Shown: one piece after another, positions 58,312-64,000 of the stretch | How positions within the stretch are numbered: position 1 is the stretch's first letter | Layout of the letters: each line of letters begins with the position of its first letter | NCBI RefSeq assembly: GCF_025144225.1 | Contig: NZ_JALXXB010000001.1 | Coordinates: 372,001-436,000 of the forward strand | DNA length: 64,000 nucleotides | From: Aestuariimicrobium sp. p3-SID1156 | GTDB taxonomy: Bacteria > Actinomycetota > Actinomycetes > Propionibacteriales > Propionibacteriaceae | Reading direction: 5' to 3' | Position numbers and translations under genes: made by a program | The notes under the pieces: generated by a model | What the model saw: the letters and a program-made list of their open reading frames with translations, nothing else | Database searches by the model: none | Told to the model about the DNA's origin: nothing

Positions 58312-59142
58312 TCAGTCCATGACCAGGTAGCCGAGGGCGGCGTCCAGGCGGGGGAAGGAGATGGTGGCGTCGGCCTGTTCGGCAGTGACCGGCTTGGCGC
58401 AGTAGGCGATTCCGAGGCCGGCGCGCGAGAGCATCAGCAGGTCGTTGGCGCCATCCCCGATCGCCACCGACTCCTCCACGGCGCAGCCAGCCAACTCGCA
58501 GTAGTGCTGCAGCGTGGCGGCCTTGGCCTCGCGGTCGATCACAGGCCCTGTGATGCGTCCGGTCAGCGCCCCCTCGGGGGAGATCTCGAGGGTGTTGGCG
58601 GTGGCGTAGTCGATACCGAGCTGGTCGACCAGGGGCTGGACGATCTCGATGAACCCGCCCGAGACCACGCCCACCTTGCCACCGGCGGCATGGATCGCCT
58701 CGACCAGGGCCGCGGCCCCGGGCTGGAAGGCGATCTGTTCGCGCACCTCGTCCAGGACGCTGACGGGCAGCCCCTCCAGGCAGGCGACCCGCTCGATGAG
58801 GCTCTGGGCGAAGTCCAGCTCACCCTGCATGGCGCGTTCGGTGATCTCGGCGACCTTCTCGCCCAGGCCGGCGTGCTCGGCGAGCAGGTCGATGGCCTCG
58901 GAGGTGGTCAGGGTCGAGTCGACATCCAGCACCAACAGCTTCGGGGGGCGCAGGCTGAGCGGCTCACGCACCCGTCCGCGATCAACCATGGGCAACTCGA
59001 CATCGCCCTGAACCTGGTCCACCGACCAGCCCCAGTCGTGGCGCCGGGCGTGGTCGAGGCCGGCAGGCGGCAGTCCCTCACCGATGAGGATGGTGCGGGC
59101 GGGTGGCTCGAGCTGGTCGAGGGCCTGGTCCAGAGCGCTCAT
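58312..59142 (-). CDS. serB: Phosphoserine phosphatase
   Basis: Last step of serine synthesis, removing phosphate from O-phosphoserine. The 276-residue protein has an N-terminal extension of about 70 residues and then the HAD core: LLVLDVDSTLTTSEAIDLLA (nucleophile Asp and acid Asp), VGVVSGGFIEIV with the motif II Ser, and VAIGDGANDLLMLSRAGLGI with the metal-binding Asp pair. This DVDST and GDGANDL pair is the SerB signature. The ATG at 59142 is listed; an in-frame ATG at 59169 is possible and neither has a good ribosome site. It is 10 bases after the methyltransferase gene. Confidence 0.94.
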   Translation of the reverse strand: MSALDQALDQLEPPARTILIGEGLPPAGLDHARRHDWGWSVDQVQGDVELPMVDRGRVREPLSLRPPKLLVLDVDSTLTTSEAIDLLAEHAGLGEKVAEITERAMQGELDFAQSLIERVACLEGLPVSVLDEVREQIAFQPGAAALVEAIHAAGGKVGVVSGGFIEIVQPLVDQLGIDYATANTLEISPEGALTGRITGPVIDREAKAATLQHYCELAGCAVEESVAIGDGANDLLMLSRAGLGIAYCAKPVTAEQADATISFPRLDAALGYLVMD

Positions 59143-59152
59143 GGGCCAGAGA

Positions 59153-60196
59153 CTATCGGCCTCCTCCACGTCCGGGGCGCAGTCGCGCCACGGTGTACCC
59201 GCGGTTCTGCGCGACCACCTCGGCCTGGCCGTGGCGTCGCATCCGGGCCAGCCAGGGCAGGTGGGAGTTGAAGGTCAGCCACACCTCACCGCCGGGAAGG
59301 AGCTGTTCTGCCGCCAGGTCGATCATGGTGAGCGTGGCGCTGGAGTCCTTGGCGGCACCCGCGTGGAAGGGCGGGTTGCTCACCACCAGGTCCCAGTGCC
59401 GTTCGCGCAGAACACGGTTGGCATCGTCCCAGTGGGCGTCCACCGTCAGTGTGTTGGACGCGACGGTGTCGCGGGTGGCCGCCCACCCCGCCCAGCTCAG
59501 GTCCGCGGCCACCACCGATGCGTCGGGGAGCGCACGGGACAGGGTGCTGGCGATGATGCCCGCGCCCGACCCCCAGTCCAGGACCTGACCGGGCTCGGAG
59601 TTGATCATGGTGTCGAAGCGATCCAACAACAGGGCGGTGGCCGGGTCGAGGCGGCCGGAGGCGAAGGTGGCGCCGTGTTGGACAATCTCCAGCGGACTGG
59701 CGCCCCCGCCGGCGGTCGGGAGGTCAATCTCGCGGCGACGCGGCCAGGGCCGGTTGCCCCCGGTCCGCGGGTGCAAGGCCCTCAGGACGCGTGACTTCTC
59801 GCGTCCCAAACTGGCCTCGACGGTGGCGAAATGTCTGGCCAACACGGAGTTCATCGTGGGCGACATGTGCTTGGTGCGTCCACCGAGGGCCAGGGCGGCG
59901 CCGGTGGGCGCGACCCAGCTGCAGAGCTGGTCGAGGGCGTCCAGGTCGCGGGGGAGCCGACCCCAGACCAGATCGAGCGCGTCCAGTTCTTCGTCGGGGG
60001 TGACCCGCTCCACGCCCTCGACGAGCCGGTGGTGTTCACTGGCAGAGTCGCAGAAGGCCAGCGTTCGAGCGCCCGTGGAGAGGGTGTGGGCGGCGAGCTC
60101 GGGGGAGTCCAGCACCAGAACCGTGTGCGAGGCGCCCGGGTGGATCGGGGACTCCTCAAGGAGGAGGCGGTCGGCGGGCTCAGGCAGGGGTGGCAC
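59153..60196 (-). CDS. RsmC/RlmG-like class I methyltransferase
   Basis: A 347-residue SAM-dependent methyltransferase of the two-domain RsmC type. The N-terminal non-catalytic domain (about 1-165) precedes the catalytic domain with the SAM loop VLDWGSGAGIIASTLSRALP, acidic VVAADLSWAG, and the active-site motif LVVSNPPFHAGAAKDSS (NPPF). Family members methylate guanine N2 in 16S or 23S rRNA; which site here is unknown. GTG 60196 is the only start near the first domain. It is co-directional with serB and divergent from the FHA gene at 60349. Confidence 0.87.
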   Translation of the reverse strand: MPPLPEPADRLLLEESPIHPGASHTVLVLDSPELAAHTLSTGARTLAFCDSASEHHRLVEGVERVTPDEELDALDLVWGRLPRDLDALDQLCSWVAPTGAALALGGRTKHMSPTMNSVLARHFATVEASLGREKSRVLRALHPRTGGNRPWPRRREIDLPTAGGGASPLEIVQHGATFASGRLDPATALLLDRFDTMINSEPGQVLDWGSGAGIIASTLSRALPDASVVAADLSWAGWAATRDTVASNTLTVDAHWDDANRVLRERHWDLVVSNPPFHAGAAKDSSATLTMIDLAAEQLLPGGEVWLTFNSHLPWLARMRRHGQAEVVAQNRGYTVARLRPGRGGGR

Positions 60197-60348
60197 GGCC
60201 CGAGCCTACGGCGCCACCAGGGGGTCGGCACGGGGAGTGGGGAGTCTCAGGTGCGGGTGGAGGGATTGTGGTGCTTCTTCCCCCATGCCCCTCGCTCAGG
60301 CAAGAATGGGCAGAGTCCGCATCGACGCAGCCCCCGGAAGGACATCTG

Positions 60349-61947
60349 ATGCAGCAGTACGCAGCGTGGCGCGCCACCTACACCCCCGGATCCTGGATCG
60401 TGATGGCCGGGCCGAGTTCCCTGGTCGTCATGCCGCCCGCCCCCGCGAGCGTTTCCCCCCTCCTGAACAACATGTGGGAGGCCGTGGTCGAGTCCGGCTC
60501 GCCGCAGGACCTGCTGCAGCGGCTGACGGCCTTCGGTGTTGACCGGGTGCCGAACTTCGGCGCCTTTTTCTGGGACGCCAGCGGCATGCACTCGCTGGCC
60601 CGCGGTGTTGTGACCGTCAAGGACGCCGCCACTGGTGAGACCGTCAACAGCGGCCAGGGCGTGCTGTCGTGGCGCGAGGCCCATGTCGAGAGCCGCCACG
60701 TGCGCGTGGAGATGGAAGAGGTCGGCGGCGAGCAACTGCAGCTGCCGCTGATGGTGGGTGCCGTGCAGGCCGCGAGCCTGGTGCTGGACGCCACCGGCAC
60801 CACCCAGACCACATTCCCCGCGGCCCGCGCGGATGGCGGCCAGGACGAGCAGCGCAGCGACGACGGGCCCCAGGACGAGCAGGTCGGACGGTACGCGGGT
60901 GCAACCCTCGCTGGCGCCTCCGTGGCCGGTGGTTCGCGGAGCGGTGCCGACGCGCCGGAGGAGGAGCGCCAGTTCGAGGCGGGCTCGGAGGGTGTGGAGG
61001 CCGTCGCAGTGGGCGAGGTGCAGGACGATGCTCCGGCGCATGTCCCACCGGCGCCTGATCTGGAGCCGGACCCCGAGGAAGAAGCTGCCGAGGAGCTCGA
61101 CCGCACCGAGGTGCTGGGCACCGAGGAGGACCTGGGTGACACCGAGCGCATGGACGTCCCCCTGTTCGAGCGGCCCGCCGAGCAGCCGCCCGCAGAACAC
61201 CAGCAGTACCAGCGTCCCCAGCAGTACGGTCAGCCCCAGCAGTTCGGCCAGCCCCAGCAGTTCGGCCAGCCCCAGCAGTTCGGCCAGCCCCAGCAGTTCG
61301 GCCAGCCCCAGCAGTACGGTCAGCCCCAGCAGTACGGCCAGCCCCAGCAGTACGGTCAGCCCCAGTTCGACCAGGGTCAGTTCGGGCAGCCCTTCCCTCG
61401 CCGCTCGGCGACCTCCGCCCCCTCGGCTGCCCCGATGTCCTCGGCTGCCCCGATGCCCTCCGCGTCCAGCCAGCCCTCGGCCGCTGATGGCTACGGTCAG
61501 CCCTCCTATGGGCAGGCCGGCTACGGACAGCAGCCCGGCTACGGCCAGCAGCCCGGCTACGGCCAGCCGCAGGGCGGCTATCGTCAGCCCCAGCAGTTTG
61601 GTCAGCCCCAGGGCTCGCCGGCGGTCGTGCTCCGGGCCTCCACCGGCGAGAGTGTCTCGCTGGAGAACCCGGTGATCGTCGGTCGCGCGCCTTCGGCCGA
61701 GGGCCGTGGTCACGGTACGCAGACTCTGCGTGTCCCCAGCCCGAGCCTGGACATCTCCCGCAACCATCTGTTCATCGAGCTCCGCGATGGGGCGGTCCAG
61801 GTCACCGACGAGTCCACCAACGGTACCCTCGTCCGACGCCCCGGCCAGGATCCCCAGCCCATCGGACACGGTCGCGCCGTGACCGTGGAGCCGGGGTCGG
61901 TCCTCGACCTCGGCGATGGCGTCACCATCGACGTCACCAACGCCTGA
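60349..61947 (+). CDS. FHA-domain protein with Gln/Pro-rich low-complexity middle
   Basis: A 532-residue protein. Residues 1-165 form an uncharacterised alpha/beta domain (SPLLNNMWEAVVESGSPQDL, FGAFFWDASGMHSL). Residues about 165-285 are acidic and Ala/Glu-rich. Residues about 290-425 are low-complexity: eight PQQ(Y/F)GQ units and later GYGQQP units. The C-terminal FHA domain (about 430-530) has the phosphothreonine-binding pattern IVGRAPSAEG, SISRNHLFIEL-like DISRNHLF, and DESTNGTLVRRPG. It is likely a substrate or partner of a Ser/Thr kinase. ATG 60349 has GGAAGGA six bases upstream. It lies 176 bases before a second FHA gene. Confidence 0.9.
   Translation: MQQYAAWRATYTPGSWIVMAGPSSLVVMPPAPASVSPLLNNMWEAVVESGSPQDLLQRLTAFGVDRVPNFGAFFWDASGMHSLARGVVTVKDAATGETVNSGQGVLSWREAHVESRHVRVEMEEVGGEQLQLPLMVGAVQAASLVLDATGTTQTTFPAARADGGQDEQRSDDGPQDEQVGRYAGATLAGASVAGGSRSGADAPEEERQFEAGSEGVEAVAVGEVQDDAPAHVPPAPDLEPDPEEEAAEELDRTEVLGTEEDLGDTERMDVPLFERPAEQPPAEHQQYQRPQQYGQPQQFGQPQQFGQPQQFGQPQQFGQPQQYGQPQQYGQPQQYGQPQFDQGQFGQPFPRRSATSAPSAAPMSSAAPMPSASSQPSAADGYGQPSYGQAGYGQQPGYGQQPGYGQPQGGYRQPQQFGQPQGSPAVVLRASTGESVSLENPVIVGRAPSAEGRGHGTQTLRVPSPSLDISRNHLFIELRDGAVQVTDESTNGTLVRRPGQDPQPIGHGRAVTVEPGSVLDLGDGVTIDVTNA
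61216..61359 (+). repeat. Eight tandem 18-bp PQQ(Y/F)GQ-coding units
   Basis: Eight in-frame 18-base units (CCC-CAG-CAG-TAC/TTC-GG.-CAG) run from 61216 to 61359, several of them identical. They alternate Tyr and Phe at position four. A degenerate extension, including GYGQQP units, continues to about 61617. Their similarity at base level shows recent duplication and possible slippage. The unit also creates long minus-strand open frames that are artefacts. Confidence 0.92.
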
Positions 61948-61986
61948 CGTCTGGCCTCAACCGCCTCTGCTGACACCTGGCCCGAG

Positions 61987-62016
61987 GCCCCGGTTCACTG
62001 CTGAGTGAACCGGGGC
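61987..62016 (+). terminator. Strong hairpin between the two FHA genes
   Basis: A perfect 13-bp stem, GCCCCGGTTCACT (61987-61999) with AGTGAACCGGGGC (62004-62016), and a GCTG loop, lies 40 bases after the first FHA gene. It is followed by TTCGGCATTCTGG with no T run, so it may pause or attenuate rather than fully terminate transcription. Confidence 0.6.
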
Positions 62017-62123
62017 TTCGGCATTCTGGTGTCCATTGTTTCCTGAGGGGGACCCGGTGAAAAGTTGACCCGTCAAGGACTAGGCTCGGACGGGCGCCAT
62101 GGGCAGGAGAGGGAGGTGGGCTG

Positions 62124-63197
62124 GTGGTCTCGAAGCATCATGCGGCACGGCTCCTCCCGAGACTGGCTGGCTGGGTGATCGACAGCACGATCCCTGCCAC
62201 CCTGGCCGGTCTGGCACTGCTGCTGAACGCCACCATCGAGAACCGGATGGCGCTGGCCGCCTTCATCGCCGCCATCGCGTTCGCACAGCTCGGCTGGGAG
62301 CTGCTGTTGTGGTGGGGTTACGCCACCCGCGGCGCGGGCGTGGGCTTCCGTGTGATGCACCTGCGCCTGGTCGACGCCGAGGACGCACGCCCCATCGGCT
62401 GGGGCCGCTACCTGCTCCGCCAGGTGGTGTGGACGCTGCTCGCGATTCCCGTGCTGCCCCTGCTGCTCATGCTGGTCTTCCTGGTGGCGGACCCGGCCCG
62501 CCGCGGCTGGCATGACCTCGCCAGCGGCGCCGTCGCAGTGGAGGCCTCGACCTCCGAGCCGGCGGCCGAGGACGCCCCTTCTCCACTCTTCGGCCAGCCC
62601 CGCACATCCCACGACTGGCAGGCCCACGGCACCCCCGAACTGACCGACACCCGGCGTTCTGGCCGGGTGCACCCGAGCACCCGACGCGGAGTCACCGGGC
62701 TGGAAAACCCGACGGTGCCCACCACGCGTCGACAGCCCGCCCAGTGGGAGTCCGCGCCGGAGGAGGCCGCAACCCGGCTACGTGCGCGTGGGGCACCCAG
62801 CGCCGAACGCCTGACCACCCCGCAGTCCGGGGGCCGCTCCGGCGCCGAGGGCTGGTACATCGCCCTCGACGACGGCCGTGAGTTCGACGTCACCGGCCTG
62901 ATCGTGCTGGGTCGCAAGCCCAGCCAGCCCCCCGGTTGTACGGACTCCGTGCTCATCACCGCCGGCGAGGGCGACTATGCCGTCTCCAAGAGCCACCTGA
63001 CCCTGGGCGTTGACGAACGAGGGGTATGGGTCAAGGACAACAACTCCACCAACGGCACTGCCGTGGTGAACCGCCACGGGGAGTTCGAACCCTGTCCCAA
63101 GGGCGCCCAGGTGCGGCTGCGCGAGGGTCAGCTGGTGGCCTACGGTGACCGAGGGTTGACGCTGCGCCGGAGGCCGATAGCGCTGACGACGAGCTGA
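62124..63197 (+). CDS. RDD-family membrane protein with C-terminal FHA domain
   Basis: A 357-residue fusion. An RDD domain at about residues 8-140 has three or four helices and the RDD-like pattern ARLLPRLAGWVIDSTIPATL and GFRVMHLRLVDAEDARPIGW. A linker of about 110 residues, rich in Ser/Thr/Pro/Arg, leads to an FHA domain at about 255-350: VLGRKPSQPP, YAVSKSHLTLGVDERGVWVK and DNNSTNGTAVVNRHG. FHA domains bind phosphothreonine, so this may tether a phosphorylated partner to the membrane. GTG 62124 is preceded by GGAGGTGGGCTG. It follows the other FHA gene; no Ser/Thr kinase is in the window. Confidence 0.9.
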   Translation: MVSKHHAARLLPRLAGWVIDSTIPATLAGLALLLNATIENRMALAAFIAAIAFAQLGWELLLWWGYATRGAGVGFRVMHLRLVDAEDARPIGWGRYLLRQVVWTLLAIPVLPLLLMLVFLVADPARRGWHDLASGAVAVEASTSEPAAEDAPSPLFGQPRTSHDWQAHGTPELTDTRRSGRVHPSTRRGVTGLENPTVPTTRRQPAQWESAPEEAATRLRARGAPSAERLTTPQSGGRSGAEGWYIALDDGREFDVTGLIVLGRKPSQPPGCTDSVLITAGEGDYAVSKSHLTLGVDERGVWVKDNNSTNGTAVVNRHGEFEPCPKGAQVRLREGQLVAYGDRGLTLRRRPIALTTS

Positions 63198-63221
63198 GGG
63201 CGTCCCCGGTGAAAGGAAAGG

Positions 63222-63797
63222 TCAGATCGGGGTGCGGTGGAAGTTCAGGTGGCTGCGACTGGCGGTCGGGCCGCGCTGGCCCTGGTAGCGGGACTTGTTC
63301 CTCTCCAGGCCGTAGGGGTGTTCGGCGGGGGAGCTGAGCTGGAAGAAGCACAGCTGGCCGATCTTCATCCCCGGGTGCAGGGCGATGGGCAGGGTGGCCA
63401 TGTTCGACAGCTCCAGGGTGATGTGGCCGGTGAAGCCGGGGTCGATGAAGCCTGCCGTGGAGTGGGTCAGCAGGCCGAGGCGACCCAGTGAGGACTTGCC
63501 CTCCAGCCGGGCGGCAATGTCGTCGGGCAGTGTCACCTTCTCGTAGGTGGCGCCCAGCACGAACTCCCCGGGGTGAAGGACGAAGGGCTCATCCCCCTCG
63601 GGCTCGACGAGGCGGGTCAGTTCGGGCTGCTCCTGGGCGGGGTCGATCACGGGGTAGCGGTGGTTCTCGAAGGTGCGGAAGAACCGGTCCAGACGCACGT
63701 CGATGCTGGACGGCTGGACCATCTCGGGGGCCCACGGGTCGAGCTGGACGCGTCCGGCCTCGACCTGGGCGCGGATGTCGCGATCGGAGAGCAGCAT
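63222..63797 (-). CDS. dcd: dCTP deaminase (bifunctional dCTP deaminase/dUTPase type)
   Basis: Makes dUMP for thymidylate synthesis. In actinobacteria this enzyme usually deaminates dCTP and hydrolyses dUTP in one step. The 191-residue trimer-type protein shows [34 protein letters not shown] and [20 protein letters not shown], the last being the active-site block with the conserved Glu. The C terminus ends in a basic tail ([20 protein letters not shown]) that closes over the nucleotide. ATG 63797 is the obvious start. It is convergent with the RDD-FHA gene and divergent from the next gene by 58 bases. Confidence 0.95.
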   Translation of the reverse strand: MLLSDRDIRAQVEAGRVQLDPWAPEMVQPSSIDVRLDRFFRTFENHRYPVIDPAQEQPELTRLVEPEGDEPFVLHPGEFVLGATYEKVTLPDDIAARLEGKSSLGRLGLLTHSTAGFIDPGFTGHITLELSNMATLPIALHPGMKIGQLCFFQLSSPAEHPYGLERNKSRYQGQRGPTASRSHLNFHRTPI

Positions 63798-63855
63798 GCT
63801 CCACAGGCTAGTGCCGTCATGGCTCCCGCCGGTAGCCGGAGGCTAGCGTGGGCAC

Positions 63856-64000
63856 ATGAGCAGGATCATGGTGTTCTCCGGTGCCGCCCCCTACTCCGAC
63901 CCGTGGCATCCCTTCGGTGAGACCTCTTCCGCCATCGCCCGGACGCTGTCGGCGCGCGGTCATGAGGTCGTCGTGCGCGAGGCGAGTCCGGCGGCGCTCC
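63856..64000 (+). CDS. ThuA-like protein, 3' end cut by window edge
   Basis: Only the first 48 codons are present. They read SRIMVFSGAAPYSDPWHPFG then ETSSAIARTLSARGHEVVVR, which resembles the N terminus of ThuA (trehalose-utilisation-type, class I glutamine-amidotransferase-like) proteins: a beta strand, the PYSDPWHPF loop and a helix before HEV. ATG 63856 is listed; the ribosome site is weak. With so little sequence the family call is tentative and a Rossmann-like glycosyltransferase is an alternative. Confidence 0.5.
   Translation, partial: MSRIMVFSGAAPYSDPWHPFGETSSAIARTLSARGHEVVVREASPAAL

Noticed and set aside
61216-61359. Possible CRISPR-like or tandem DNA repeat
   Set aside because: The 18-bp units are in frame, have no spacers, and encode a peptide repeat inside a gene.
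60247-61869. Long minus-strand open frame opposite the FHA gene
   Set aside because: Its Leu/Gly repeats mirror the PQQ(Y/F)GQ-coding repeats of the plus strand, so the frame is an artefact of the tandem repeat.

Overview
The window is high-GC DNA of a Gram-positive actinobacterium. The gene set best fits the Propionibacteriales/Propionibacteriaceae. Pointers are a polyphosphate glucokinase, a succinyl-CoA:acetate CoA-transferase-type enzyme, an actinobacterial Ski2-like helicase, a bifunctional-type dCTP deaminase, DUF1707 and FHA proteins, and many GTG/TTG starts. This assignment is inferred from gene families only; no 16S gene is present.

Region 1 (1-21.3 kb) is a surface-polysaccharide cluster. 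It holds a polyprenyl-phosphate sugar transferase (cut by the left edge), two paralogous Wzz/BY-kinase proteins that bracket the region (1428-2990 and 19725-21260), a Wzy-like polymerase, eleven glycosyltransferases of GT2, GT4 and other GT-B types, and a nonulosonic (sialic-type) acid activation pair. The pair is a CMP-sugar synthetase and a remarkable NeuB with an N-terminal CBS pair and a C-terminal TIM barrel. A six-gene minus-strand operon (11215 down to 4154) is coupled end to end. No Wzx flippase and no sugar-nucleotide gene for the nonulosonate precursor is in the window. A UDP-glucose-type dehydrogenase (41513-42679) lies outside the cluster and could feed it uronic acid.

Region 2 (21.3-35.1 kb) is mixed: a Tat-exported two-cysteine protein, a MauE-thioredoxin membrane fusion, a VanZ protein, tRNA-Leu(CAG), a GH20 hexosaminidase divergent from a DUF5107/TPR protein, a membrane-anchored cutinase-like hydrolase, a PEBP protein, a DUF3516-type helicase, a KDPG-aldolase-like protein without its lysine, and a cell-wall protein with an SH3 domain and a VanY-like C terminus. 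A 94-bp composite palindrome fills one gene gap.

Region 3 (35.1-46 kb) is sugar uptake and central metabolism: a 700-bp stretch with palindromic operator-like sites and a decayed short gene, a three-gene sugar ABC importer without its ATPase, pgi, a SanA-like protein, ugd, an aldo/keto reductase and argS.

Region 4 (46-64 kb) is core and housekeeping: an operon ending in ppgK with two bPH2 membrane proteins, a nitronate monooxygenase behind a tandem 15-bp repeat, a histidine phosphatase, a FlK-like thioesterase, tRNA-Gly(CCC), a PemK-like protein, a fructosamine-kinase-like protein, a HAD phosphatase, the CoA-transferase, serB, an RsmC-like methyltransferase, two FHA-domain proteins (one with a Gln-rich repeat tract), dcd, and the start of a ThuA-like gene at the right edge. 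No insertion sequence, integrase, rRNA or CRISPR array was seen.
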